Shown in pieces: positions 1-8,259 of a stretch of 64,000 bases of DNA (position 1 is its first letter; each line of letters opens with the position of its first letter). Position numbers and translations under genes: made by a program. The stretch covers positions 434,001 to 498,000 of the forward strand of contig NC_007760.1 of the NCBI RefSeq assembly GCF_000013385.1. Reading direction: 5' to 3'. The notes beneath the pieces were generated by a model. The model ran no database searches. It was not told the origin of the DNA and was given only the letters and a program-made list of their open reading frames with translations. This DNA is from Anaeromyxobacter dehalogenans 2CP-C. GTDB taxonomy: Bacteria > Myxococcota > Myxococcia > Myxococcales > Anaeromyxobacteraceae.

Positions 1-875
1 GTGGCCGCCTCGTCGGCGTCGAGCCGCTCGCCGTCCGCGCCCTTCTGCAGCGCGGTGTCCACCGAGACGGCGCGGCGCACGCGCCGGGTCCGGACCACGT
101 CGTCCACGAAGCGGAGCGGCATGGGGGGCAGGAAGCCCTTCGTGGCGGCGCGCTCCAGGAACGCCTCCAGCCCCTGCAGCTCGTAGGGGCCGAGGCCGTA
201 GCGGATCTTCTGGGTGAGGTACCGGCGGTACTTCTCCGGGTCCCCGCCCTTCAGCGCGGCGAACTTCTGCGCCAGCTCGGTGCGGATCCCGAGCCCGTGC
301 TGCGCGGCCCGGGTCAGCTCCTGCACGTCCTCGGGCGAGACCGCGCCCGGCCGCGCCGCCCACAGCGCGAAGATCATGGGCAGCCCGGTGAGCTGCGTCC
401 ACTCGCGGCCCAGGTCGAGCACGTGGTTCGCGCGGACGCCGAACCCGCGGTCGCCGATCACGAGCGCGCCCTTGGTGCCCTTGGCGCGGGCGAGCCCCTC
501 CTCCGCGGGCATGGGCGTGAACCTCGGGTGGACGCCCTTCGCGTCGAGCACGAGCTTCGCGAGCACGTGCGAGGTGCGGGAGGCGGTGTCGAGGAACACC
601 TCGTCCCAGATGGCCGGCGACTGCTCGCCGGCGAGCACCACCGTCTGCACCGGCCCGTCGGCGCCGATGGCGATGCCCGGCACGATGTCGTACTGCCCCT
701 TGGTGAGCGCGGCGACCGACACGAGCGCCAGGTCCACCTCGCCCGCCTCCAGCATGGCCGCGCAGCGGGACGGCTCGGCCTGCACCAGCTCGATGCGCTC
801 GGAGCCCTCCAGCCCGGCGGTGAGCGGCCAGGCGTTCAGGAACGAGACGGCGGCGGCGCGGATCTTCTTCGGCAT
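1..875 (-). CDS. mqnA: Chorismate dehydratase MqnA, incomplete at the window edge; possible MqnA-MqnC fusion
   Basis: MqnA dehydrates chorismate to 3-[(1-carboxyvinyl)oxy]benzoate, the first step of futalosine-type menaquinone synthesis. The reverse-strand frame from ATG at 875 reads MPKKIRAAAVSFLNAWPLT and continues with a periplasmic-binding-protein-like fold (VDLALVSVAALTKGQYDIVPG near residue 45), typical of the family. The usual C-terminus is reached near residue 255 (FLPPMPLRFV), but there is no stop. The frame stays open to base 1, ending with GERLDADEAA, which resembles the N-terminus of MqnC (dehypoxanthine futalosine cyclase). It lies 14 nt downstream of mqnE on the same strand. The MqnA call is firm; the fusion is inferred from about 35 extra residues. 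Confidence 0.85.
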   Translation of the reverse strand, partial: MPKKIRAAAVSFLNAWPLTAGLEGSERIELVQAEPSRCAAMLEAGEVDLALVSVAALTKGQYDIVPGIAIGADGPVQTVVLAGEQSPAIWDEVFLDTASRTSHVLAKLVLDAKGVHPRFTPMPAEEGLARAKGTKGALVIGDRGFGVRANHVLDLGREWTQLTGLPMIFALWAARPGAVSPEDVQELTRAAQHGLGIRTELAQKFAALKGGDPEKYRRYLTQKIRYGLGPYELQGLEAFLERAATKGFLPPMPLRFVDDVVRTRRVRRAVSVDTALQKGADGERLDADEAA

Positions 876-889
876 GGGAGCTCTCGGGA

Positions 890-2056
890 TCAGGCGGTGA
901 CCTGGAGGCGGGCGGGCGGCTCGGCGGGGAGCGGCGCGTCGTGGACCTTCAGCACGCGGTAGAGGCTGTCGCGCTCGGCCGGCACGCGGCCGGCGGCGCG
1001 GATGAGCTGGTGCAGCGTGCGCTCGCTGAGCGCCTGCGGCACGGTGGACCCGGCCATGTGGTAGATGCGCTCCTCGAGCACGGTGCCGTCGAGGTCGTCC
1101 ACGCCGAACGACAGCGCGGTCTGCGCCAGCCGCTCGCCGAGCGACACCCAGTACGCCTTCACGTGGTCGAAGTTGTCGAGGTACAGGCGCGCCACCGCGA
1201 GCGTGCGCAGCGCGTCGTAGCCGGTGGGCTTCGGGAACGCCTTGCCGATCATGTTGTGCTCGGGGTGGAACGCGAGCGGGATGAAGACCTGGAACCCGTG
1301 GGTCTCGTCCTGCAGCGCGCGCAGCCGGCGCATGTGGTCCACCCGCTCGTCCAGCCGCTCGATGTGGCCGTAGAGCATGGTGGAGTTGGTCTTCACGCCG
1401 AGGCGATGGGCGGTCCGGTGGATCTCGATCCACTGGTCGGCGGTGGCCTTGTCGTCGCAGATCTTCCGGCGCACCCGCGGCGCGAAGATCTCGGCGCCGC
1501 CGCCGGGCATGGTCTGCAGCCCGGCGTCCATCAGCCGGCGCAGCACCTGCTCGTAGCTCATGCCGAACTTCTCGGCGAAGAAGTGGATCTCGATGGCGGT
1601 GAACGCCTTGATGGCCACCTCGGGCCAGGCGGCCCGGATCCGCGAGAGCAGCTCGGTGTAGTACTCGAACGGCAGGTCGGGGTGCAGGCCGGAGACGATG
1701 TGCACCTCGGTGACGCCGAGCGGCTTGCGCGACAGCACCTTCGCCACCGCCTCGTCGAGCGACATGGTGTAGCCGTCGGAGGCGCGCTGGTCGTCCTTGC
1801 GCGCGAACGAGCAGAACTTGCAGGACGCGACGCAGACGTTGGTCGGGTTGAGGTGGACGTTGCGGTTGTAGAACGCGAGCGCGCCGTGGCGGGCCTCGCG
1901 CACGTGGTTCGCGAGCGCGCCGAGCGCGGGCAGGTCGGCGGCCTCGAACAGCCTCAGGCCGTCGGCGTCGCCGAGCCGCTCGCCGGCCAGCACCTTGTCG
2001 CGGATGGGCCCGAGGCCGTCGCGCTCGAGCGCGCGGTTCGCCAGGATCGAGAGCAT
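890..2056 (-). CDS. mqnE: Aminofutalosine synthase MqnE (radical SAM)
   Basis: This 388-residue radical SAM enzyme joins the MqnA product to SAM-derived adenosine, giving 6-amino-6-deoxyfutalosine in the menaquinone pathway. The cluster motif is NPTNVCVASCKFCSF (Cys-x3-Cys-x2-Cys), followed by the MqnE-type segments EVHIVSGLHPDLPFEYY, IKAFTAIEI, GLQTMPGGGAEIF and VKTNSTMLYGH. These separate it from MqnC. The ATG start lies just after the ubiX stop, with 1 nt between, and mqnA follows after 14 nt, so all are probably one transcript. Confidence 0.95.
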   Translation of the reverse strand: MLSILANRALERDGLGPIRDKVLAGERLGDADGLRLFEAADLPALGALANHVREARHGALAFYNRNVHLNPTNVCVASCKFCSFARKDDQRASDGYTMSLDEAVAKVLSRKPLGVTEVHIVSGLHPDLPFEYYTELLSRIRAAWPEVAIKAFTAIEIHFFAEKFGMSYEQVLRRLMDAGLQTMPGGGAEIFAPRVRRKICDDKATADQWIEIHRTAHRLGVKTNSTMLYGHIERLDERVDHMRRLRALQDETHGFQVFIPLAFHPEHNMIGKAFPKPTGYDALRTLAVARLYLDNFDHVKAYWVSLGERLAQTALSFGVDDLDGTVLEERIYHMAGSTVPQALSERTLHQLIRAAGRVPAERDSLYRVLKVHDAPLPAEPPARLQVTA

Positions 2057-2057
2057 G

Positions 2058-2645
2058 TCAGGGTTCCTCCACCGGCTCCGGGGCGCGCGGACTCAGGCCG
2101 TCCCAGCGCTTCATCAGTTCGTTCGGGATGCCCAGCCGGTCGAGCACCCGCGCCACCACCGTGTCCACCACCTGGTCCACCGTCTTCGGCCCCGAGTAGA
2201 ACGAGGGCGAGGCTGGCATCACGAACGCGCCCGCCTCGATCACCTGCGTCATGGCGCGGGCGTGGACCAGCGAGATGGGCGTCTCGCGCAGCACCAGCAC
2301 CAGGCGCTTGCGCTCCTTCAGCATCACGTCGGCGGCCCGGCCGACGAGGTCCACCGAGATCCCGTAGGCGATGCGCGCCAGCGCGCCCGCCGAGCAGGGG
2401 ACGACCACCATGGCGTCGTACATCGACGAGCCCGACGCGAACGGCGCGGTGAAGTCCTGGTTCTTCCAGATCTTGAACGGGTAGCGCGGCTCGGCGCCGA
2501 TCTCCTGCTTCCAGACCTGCTTGCCGGTCTGGGTGAACACGAGGTCGGCCGACACGCCCAGGTCCGCGTTCGCGGCCAGGAAGTCGAGGAGCCGCCTCGC
2601 GTACGGGGCGCCCGACGCGCCGGAGACGGCGACGACCAGCTTCAC
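2058..2645 (-). CDS. ubiX: Flavin prenyltransferase UbiX
   Basis: UbiX makes prenylated FMN, the cofactor needed by UbiD-family decarboxylases. The 195-residue protein starts VKLVVAVSGASGAPYARRLL (flavin-binding GASGA), has PCSAGALARIAYG in the middle and RETPISLVHARAM in the prenyl-phosphate region. The GTG start overlaps the ubiE stop by 4 nt (GTGA), so translation is coupled. A longer reading upstream is open but lies inside ubiE and lacks family similarity. The neighbouring ubiD is its natural client. Confidence 0.93.
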   Translation of the reverse strand: MKLVVAVSGASGAPYARRLLDFLAANADLGVSADLVFTQTGKQVWKQEIGAEPRYPFKIWKNQDFTAPFASGSSMYDAMVVVPCSAGALARIAYGISVDLVGRAADVMLKERKRLVLVLRETPISLVHARAMTQVIEAGAFVMPASPSFYSGPKTVDQVVDTVVARVLDRLGIPNELMKRWDGLSPRAPEPVEEP

Positions 2646-3349
2646 GCGCGCACCGCCGTGACGAGCCCGCACACGCCCGGGAACAGCGTCTCGCCGCGCA
2701 CGTCGCGGAAGCCGGCGCGACGCGCCGCCTCCTCGAACTCGACGCGCGAGGCGAAGCGCTCCATCGAGGCCACCAGGTAGCGGTACGCCTCCGGGTCGGG
2801 CGAGAGGATGCGGCCCAGCACCGGCAGCGCCAGGCGGTTGTAGGCCCCGTGCACGAAGCGCGAGCCGCGCGACTCGGAGCGGAAGAACTCCAGCACCCCG
2901 AGGCGGCCGCCCGGGCGCAGCACCCGCGCCAGCTCGGCGAGCCCGACCTCGTAGCGCTCCAGGTTGCGCATGCCGAACGTCACCGTGGCGAGGTCGAAGC
3001 GCGCGTCGAGGAACGGCAGCGCCATCGCGTCCGCCTGCGAGGCGGGCAGCGCGGTCTTCTCCACGCCGCGGCGGAGCATCTGCATGGAGAAGTCGGCGCC
3101 GGTGACGCGCAGGCCGGGGGCGCGGCGGCGGGCGAGGTCCGCCACGTCCATGGTCCCGGCGCACAGGTCCAGCATCCGCTCGCCGTCCTTGGGGGCGAGG
3201 TCGGAGAGCAGCCGGCGGCGCCAGGCCTGGTCCACCTTCAGCGTCATGACCCGGTTGAGCAGGTCGTAGCGCGGGGCGATGCGGTCGAACATGGCCCGGA
3301 CCGCGGAGGCGCGGTGCGCCTCGCCGGGCAGCGGCACGTTCACGCTCAC
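2642..3349 (-). CDS. ubiE: Demethylmenaquinone methyltransferase (UbiE/MenG family)
   Basis: This 235-residue SAM-dependent C-methyltransferase should carry out the last step, demethylmenaquinone to menaquinone. It shows the family start FDRIAPRYDLLNRVMTLKVD, SAM-binding DLCAGTMDVADLA, the acidic post-motif ADFSMQML and TFGMRNL. A GTG start at 3349 overlaps the ubiD stop (GTGA). Two further GTG codons at 3343 and 3337 are alternative starts. Because the rest of the operon is the futalosine pathway, menaquinone rather than ubiquinone is the likely product. Confidence 0.93.
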   Translation of the reverse strand: MSVNVPLPGEAHRASAVRAMFDRIAPRYDLLNRVMTLKVDQAWRRRLLSDLAPKDGERMLDLCAGTMDVADLARRRAPGLRVTGADFSMQMLRRGVEKTALPASQADAMALPFLDARFDLATVTFGMRNLERYEVGLAELARVLRPGGRLGVLEFFRSESRGSRFVHGAYNRLALPVLGRILSPDPEAYRYLVASMERFASRVEFEEAARRAGFRDVRGETLFPGVCGLVTAVRA

Positions 3350-4860
3350 TGGAGGATCCCTCCGCGGCGCGGCGTCCAGGACGCCGCCGGGGGTGGGGCG
3401 ATGCGCGGGCGGCGGAGCGGCGCCGCGCCCGGCACCAGCCGGTCGTAGAGCGCGTCCATCCGCGCGATCACCTCGGGCGGGTGGACGCACACCTCCGGCC
3501 ACTCGCGCCCGCCCTCCTCGCGCCACTTGCGCGTGGCGTCCACGCCGATCTTCCCGCCGTAGGCGAAGCCGGAGGCGGCGTGGTCGAGCACGTCCACCGG
3601 CCCGTCGGCGATCACCAGATCGCGCTTCACGTCCACGTTCGCGAACGCCCGCCAGGCGGCCTGCGAGACGTCCTGCACGTCCACGTCCTCGTCGAACACC
3701 ACCAGCGTCTTCGTCTGCGCCATCTGGCCGGAGCCCCACAGCCCGTGGATGACCTTCTTCGCCTGGCCCGGGTGCTCCTTCTTGATGGAGACGAGGCAGA
3801 GGTTGTGGAAGACGCCCTCCACCGGCATGCAGATGTCCACGATCTCCGGCGCCACGATCTGCATGAGCGGCAGGAACATGCGCTCGGTGGCCTTGCCCAG
3901 CCACTGGTCCTCGACGGGCGGCGGGCCCACCACGGTGGCCGGGTAGACCGCGTCCTTGCGGCGCGTGATCGCGACCACGTCGAGCGCCGGGTAGTCGTCG
4001 GCGAGCGAGTAGAACCCGGTGTGGTCGCCGAACGGCCCCTCGCGGACGAGCGGGGCGGCGGTGTCCACGAAGCCCTCGATGACGAGGTCGGCGTCGGCCG
4101 GCACGTCGAGCCCGGTGGCGACGCCGGTGACGGTGTGGACCGACGCGCCGCGCAGGAACCCGGCGAACAGGTACTCGTCCACGTTGGGCGGCAGGGGCGC
4201 CGAGGCGCAGTAGGTGAGCGCGGGGTCGCCGCCGAGCGCGATCGCGACCGGCATCCGCTCGCCGCGCTGCTGGTAGGCGCGGTAGTGCGCGGTGGCGGTC
4301 TTGTGGAGCTGCCAGTGCATGGCGAGCCGGCGCGGGCCGAGCACCTGGAGGCGGTACATGCCCACGTTGCGGATCCCGGTCTCGGGATCGCGGGTGATGA
4401 CCTGCGGGAGCGTGATGAACGGCCCGCCGTCGTGCGGCCAGGTGGTGAGCACCGGCAGCGTGCGGAGGTCCGGCTCGCGGTCCACGACCTCCTGGCAGGC
4501 GCCGGAGGAGACGTGCTTCGGGGCCATGGCCGCGAGCTTCCCCAGCTTCGGGAGCATCTTCAGCTTGTCCCAGAACGACTGGGGCGGCGCGGTGCGGAGC
4601 AGCGCGCGCAGCTCGCTGGCGTGCTCCTCGAAGTCCTCGCAGGAGAGCGCCCAGCTGGCGCGCCGGCGGGTGCCGAACAGGTTCATCGCGACCGGCAGCG
4701 TCCCGGGGCGCTCGAACAGGAGCGCCGGGCCGCCCTGCTTGGCGGCGCGGTCGGCGAGCGCGGCCATCTCGAGGACCGGGTGGACGGGCTCGGTGATCCG
4801 GACCAGCTCGCCGGCCTCGTCGAGCCGGGCGAGGAACTCACGCAGCGAGCGGTAGGCCAT
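3346..4860 (-). CDS. ubiD: UbiD-family prenyl-FMN decarboxylase
   Basis: This 504-residue member of the UbiD family of aromatic-acid decarboxylases uses prenylated FMN from UbiX. In the futalosine pathway it probably decarboxylates the prenylated 6-naphthoate intermediate; that substrate is inferred from the operon. Family features seen are ITRDPETGIRNVGMYRLQ (cofactor/metal region), DHTGFYSLADDYPALDV and PVEDQWLGKATERMFLP. ATG 4860 is the best start (MAYRSLREFLARL); an in-frame codon 13 residues upstream would place the promoter inside the gene. First gene of the operon. Confidence 0.93.
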   Translation of the reverse strand: MAYRSLREFLARLDEAGELVRITEPVHPVLEMAALADRAAKQGGPALLFERPGTLPVAMNLFGTRRRASWALSCEDFEEHASELRALLRTAPPQSFWDKLKMLPKLGKLAAMAPKHVSSGACQEVVDREPDLRTLPVLTTWPHDGGPFITLPQVITRDPETGIRNVGMYRLQVLGPRRLAMHWQLHKTATAHYRAYQQRGERMPVAIALGGDPALTYCASAPLPPNVDEYLFAGFLRGASVHTVTGVATGLDVPADADLVIEGFVDTAAPLVREGPFGDHTGFYSLADDYPALDVVAITRRKDAVYPATVVGPPPVEDQWLGKATERMFLPLMQIVAPEIVDICMPVEGVFHNLCLVSIKKEHPGQAKKVIHGLWGSGQMAQTKTLVVFDEDVDVQDVSQAAWRAFANVDVKRDLVIADGPVDVLDHAASGFAYGGKIGVDATRKWREEGGREWPEVCVHPPEVIARMDALYDRLVPGAAPLRRPRIAPPPAASWTPRRGGILQ

Positions 4861-4870
4861 GGCGCGCGGA

Positions 4871-4899
4871 TCTGTACCCCAGGTTCCCTGGGGTTTCAA
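4871..4899 (-). promoter_or_regulatory. Candidate sigma-70 promoter of the ubiD-mqnA operon
   Basis: Reading leftward, TTGAAA (4899-4894) and TACAGA (4876-4871) are 17 nt apart. The spacer is mostly a perfect palindrome, ACCCCAGG-TTC-CCTGGGGT (4876-4894). The predicted start falls only a few bases before the ubiD ATG, so the message would be leaderless or nearly so. The -10 match is moderate. Confidence 0.45.
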
Positions 4900-4910
4900 T
4901 GATCGTTGAA
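4895..4910. promoter_or_regulatory. Palindromic operator candidate upstream of the menaquinone operon
   Basis: TTCAATGATCGTTGAA is a 16-bp palindrome with one mismatched pair (half-sites TTCAATGA and TTCAACGA). It overlaps the candidate -35 of the ubiD promoter. A near copy lies in the promoter of the polyprenyl synthase gene at 9331-9346, with 13 of 16 bases identical. Binding by a repressor is inference. Confidence 0.5.
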
Positions 4911-4971
4911 CGGATCCCGGGACCCCGCGACGGCCCGCAGAGCCTCATGATTCCGGGACGCTGGCCCGGGT

Positions 4972-4991
4972 CGCTTGACTTCGGTCAAGCG
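4972..4991. other. Hairpin with a TTCG tetraloop between divergent genes
   Basis: CGCTTGAC-TTCG-GTCAAGCG gives an 8-bp perfect stem closed by C(UUCG)G on the plus strand, an unusually stable RNA tetraloop. It begins 41 nt before the start at 5013 and lies upstream of ubiD on the other strand. No U-rich tract follows. It could be a 5'-leader structure of the 5013 gene or a DNA operator. Confidence 0.4.
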
Positions 4992-5012
4992 GACGCGTGA
5001 TGGTGCCCTGCG

Positions 5013-5288
5013 ATGGAACGCCGAAACCGCGCCCGCGACCTCATCGTGCTCGCCCTTGCAGAGCTCGACGGCGAGCTGTCCACCAACCAGCACCGGCTCT
5101 GCCCCGAGCAGCTCGGCACGTGCCGCTCGCGCCTGCAGGGCTACCTCTCGGCGCTCGACGGCGACGCGCTGCCGCCCAAGCGCGAGCGGGCGGAGGACCT
5201 GGGCCGGTTGATCCTCGACTCCTGGCCCTACGACGTGCCGCTCGGGCAGGTGATCCTGCGCGCCGAGCGGGCCTGGCGAAACGCCTGA
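5013..5288 (+). CDS. Small protein of unknown function
   Basis: This 91-residue soluble protein starts MERRNRARDLIVLALAELDG. It is mostly helical by composition and contains two Cys (CPEQLGTC), a Lys/Arg-rich middle and WPYDVPLGQVI near the end. I see no signal peptide, membrane segment or known motif. Codon use matches real genes here, and the reading is flanked upstream by the divergent ubiD promoter region and downstream by a convergent protease gene. I do not recognise the family. Confidence 0.55.
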   Translation: MERRNRARDLIVLALAELDGELSTNQHRLCPEQLGTCRSRLQGYLSALDGDALPPKRERAEDLGRLILDSWPYDVPLGQVILRAERAWRNA

Positions 5289-5351
5289 CGCCCGGCGGGC
5301 GCCGCGCGCCCGCGCCCACCGCACGTGGGTGCCCGCGCCGCGGGCGCGCGC

Positions 5352-8096
5352 TCAGGGCGCCGAAGCGCGCGGCCCGGGCTCCGCGGCCGCGCTCCCGACC
5401 GCGGCGGTCTCCGCCGGCGGCCGCCGCGCGATCGCCGGCAGCACCCGCGCCGGGAGGCCTGCGGCCTCCAGCGCCGGCGCGATCACGGCGGCGTCGCCCA
5501 CCACCACGATCGCCTCGCGGCCGAGCGCCCAGCGCCCGGCCTCGGCCACGAGCGCGCGGGCGTCGAGCGCCGCAGCGCGCGCCGCGAACGTGTCCCACTC
5601 GTCCGGCGGCAGGCCGTGCACGAACATCTCGGTGAGGCGCAGCGCGTTCCGCCAGGAGGTGCCGAGGGCGCGGCCGGCGCGGCGCACCGCGCGCCAGCGG
5701 GCCCGGGCCAGCGCCTCCGGGTCGAGCGGCCGGGCCGAGGCGGCGAGCTCGGCCAGGACGGCCGCGAGCGCCTCGCCGGCGCGGGCGCGGTCCACCGCGG
5801 TGGAGAGCACGAGCGCGCTGCCCAGCGACTGCTCCAGCATCGAGAGCGACACCCGGTAGGTGAGCCCCTCGCCCTCGCGGAGCCGGGCGGTGAGCACGTG
5901 CTGGAGCCGCCAGGACAGCGTCCGGAACGCGGCCTCGTCGCGCGCGCCGCGGGGCGGGACGCGCACGCCCACCAGCACCTCGGCCACCCGCCAGCCGGGG
6001 CGGTCCACCACCACCAGCTCGCGCCGGCCGGGCAGCGGCGCCGGCGGACGCGCCGGCAGGGTGCCGTCGCCGCCGCGCGGCCGCCACCGCCCGAGCCGCT
6101 GCTCGATGCGCTCGAACAGCGCGTCGGTCGCCTCGACGTCGCCGGCGATGACGAGGGCGGCCCGCTCCGGCCGCACGTTCAGCCCGAGCCACTTCCCCGC
6201 GTCCGCGGCGCGGAACGCGCGCACCCGCGCCTCGGTGACCTCGGCCGAGTAGGGGTGCCCGGGGTAGAGCAGCTCGAGCAGCTGCTGCCCGGCGGTCTCG
6301 TGCAGCGTGGGCGGGCGGCGGCGCAGCGCGTCCGCCATCGCGTCGCGCTCGCGCTCGAACGCGGCCGCGTCCACGGCGAGGTCGCCGGCGCGGCAGGCCA
6401 CCTGCGCGAGCGCCAGGTCCACGAGCTCGGTGGGCGCGCGCGCGCCGAACTCCAGCCGGTCGCCGCCCACGGTGGCGGGCCGGTCGGCGCAGCGGGCGGC
6501 GCGGAGCGCCAGCACCTCGAAGACGCGCTCCAGCGGGCCGGCGGGCGCGGTGCGCACCACCAGGTGCGCCGAGAGCACGCGGTAGCCGGGCCGCGGCGAC
6601 ACGATCACGCGCACGCCGTTCTTCAGCCGGCGCCGGCGCGCGCTGTCGAGGTGCGGCGGGCGCATGGCGCGGGCCGCGTCGCGCGCGGGGGCGGGCTCGC
6701 CGGCGGCCGCGGCGCCGTGCGGGTCGTCGTCGTCGAGCGCGCTCGCGCCGGCCAGGCGCGGCGGCGCCTCGTCCCGCGGCGCCTCGCCCGGCACGACCGC
6801 CAGCGCCACCAGGCGCTCCTCGCGCAGCCAGCGGCGGGCGAACGCGGCGCGGTCCGGGGTCACCGCGGCGCCGACCGCCGCGGGCATGCCGGTGAGGTAG
6901 TCGGTGCGGCCGGTGAGCCGGATCCAGCGGGCGACCTCCGACGCGTCGAACGCCTCGAGCCGCACGTGCGCGTCCAGCACCAGGCGGTCCCGCAGCTCCT
7001 CGGCGCCCGGATCCGGGCCGCCCTGCCAGCCGGCGAAGCGCAGGCCGGCGCGGAGCCGCTCGACCAGCGGCCGCGCGTCGTCCGGGTCGCGCAGGCCGAT
7101 CCGGATCACCGGCAGCGACGCGCCGTCCATCCCGTGCACGAGGAGCTCCACCGAGAGCGCGCGGTCGCGGTCCGGCCCGGAGAGCACCTGCTCCACCTGC
7201 GCCTCGAGCGCGCGGAGCGCCAGGTACGCCCGCGCGCCGCCGGCGGCCGCGTCGCCCGGGAGCGGCACGGTGAGCAGGAGCCAGGCGCGCTCCACCGGCG
7301 CGCGCACCACGTCGAGCGCCGCGGGCCGCGAGGCGCGGAGCTCGGGCGGCGCGACGGGGGGATCGGCGGGCTCCCCCGGGCGCGTGGCCAGCTCGCCGAG
7401 CGCGGCGCGGGCGCGGGCGGCGACCGCCCCCGCCGGCGCGGGCCCCGCCACGAGCAGCAGCAGGTTCTCCGGGCGGTAGTGCGCCCGCGCGAACGCCCGC
7501 ACGTCCTCGAGCGTGATGGCGCGCAGCGACTCGGGCGTCGCGATCCGCCCGTAGGGGTGGCCCGCGAGCGCGCGGGCGGTCAGCCAGTCCACCTGCGACC
7601 CGAGCGCGTCCGGGTCGCCCCGCAGCGCCAGCTCCTGCAGGACCACCTCGCGCTCCCGGCGCAGCTCCGCCTCGTCCACCCCCGCGAGCGGGTCCCGCAG
7701 CCGATCGGCCTCGATGCGGAGCAGCGCGTCGAGCTGGTCGGGATCGCCCACCGCGTGGAAGTCGGTGGCGTCCGCGGAGGTGCGCCCGTCGAACTCGACC
7801 CCCTCCGCCTCGAGCCGCGCCGAGAGGGCGCGCCCGCCGCCGTGGCGCGCGCGGAAGGAGAGGTGCTCGACGAGGTGCGCGAGGCCCTCCTTCCCGGCGG
7901 GGTCGCGCGCGCTGCCGACCCGGTACGACGCGGCCACCAGCGTGTCCGGACGATGGGGCAGGGCGTACGCGACCAGCTGGATCCCGGAGGGCAGCGCCTC
8001 CGCCCCGGTGGCGCAGGCGGGCGTGGAGAGCCGGGGCCTGCCGAAGGCGCAGGACGCGAGCAGGAGCGGGGCGAGCGCGGCGAAGCGGGCGCGCAT
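5352..8096 (-). CDS. M16-family zinc metalloprotease, lipoprotein
   Basis: This 914-residue protein has two pitrilysin-like halves. The N-terminal half has the inverted zinc motif HLVEH at residues 74-78, then REREVVLQEL for the third zinc ligand. The second half (from about residue 500) lacks an HxxEH motif, as is usual for the structural half of bacterial M16B proteins. The start is set at ATG 8096 because MRARFAALAPLLLASC gives a lipoprotein signal with Cys16. It is probably a membrane-anchored periplasmic peptidase; substrates are unknown. It follows the polyprenyl synthase on the same strand after 163 nt containing hairpins. Confidence 0.88.
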   Translation of the reverse strand: MRARFAALAPLLLASCAFGRPRLSTPACATGAEALPSGIQLVAYALPHRPDTLVAASYRVGSARDPAGKEGLAHLVEHLSFRARHGGGRALSARLEAEGVEFDGRTSADATDFHAVGDPDQLDALLRIEADRLRDPLAGVDEAELRREREVVLQELALRGDPDALGSQVDWLTARALAGHPYGRIATPESLRAITLEDVRAFARAHYRPENLLLLVAGPAPAGAVAARARAALGELATRPGEPADPPVAPPELRASRPAALDVVRAPVERAWLLLTVPLPGDAAAGGARAYLALRALEAQVEQVLSGPDRDRALSVELLVHGMDGASLPVIRIGLRDPDDARPLVERLRAGLRFAGWQGGPDPGAEELRDRLVLDAHVRLEAFDASEVARWIRLTGRTDYLTGMPAAVGAAVTPDRAAFARRWLREERLVALAVVPGEAPRDEAPPRLAGASALDDDDPHGAAAAGEPAPARDAARAMRPPHLDSARRRRLKNGVRVIVSPRPGYRVLSAHLVVRTAPAGPLERVFEVLALRAARCADRPATVGGDRLEFGARAPTELVDLALAQVACRAGDLAVDAAAFERERDAMADALRRRPPTLHETAGQQLLELLYPGHPYSAEVTEARVRAFRAADAGKWLGLNVRPERAALVIAGDVEATDALFERIEQRLGRWRPRGGDGTLPARPPAPLPGRRELVVVDRPGWRVAEVLVGVRVPPRGARDEAAFRTLSWRLQHVLTARLREGEGLTYRVSLSMLEQSLGSALVLSTAVDRARAGEALAAVLAELAASARPLDPEALARARWRAVRRAGRALGTSWRNALRLTEMFVHGLPPDEWDTFAARAAALDARALVAEAGRWALGREAIVVVGDAAVIAPALEAAGLPARVLPAIARRPPAETAAVGSAAAEPGPRASAP

Positions 8097-8227
8097 CGAA
8101 TGGCAGGTATGGACCGGGGGGCGCGAAGCGCAGTCCCCGGGTGGTGCAGGACGGAGCGTCGGTGCGATCGCCGCCCGCGCCACGGCAACCGGCGACTTCA
8201 GGGCGAACGAAGGCAAGCAGGGAGGGG

Positions 8228-8259
8228 CCCCCGCACGGCGGGGGAGGGGCGCAGCCTCC
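8228..8259 (-). terminator. Hairpins directly after the polyprenyl synthase stop codon
   Basis: Reading leftward from the stop, GGGAGGC-TGC-GCCCCTCCC forms an imperfect stem with a TGC loop. CCCCCGC-ACG-GCGGGGG (plus-strand sense, 8228-8244) follows as a 7-bp stem. There is no U-tract, so termination is uncertain. The TGC-loop hairpin resembles elements after other stops in this window (33791-33809, 48098-48114). Confidence 0.4.
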
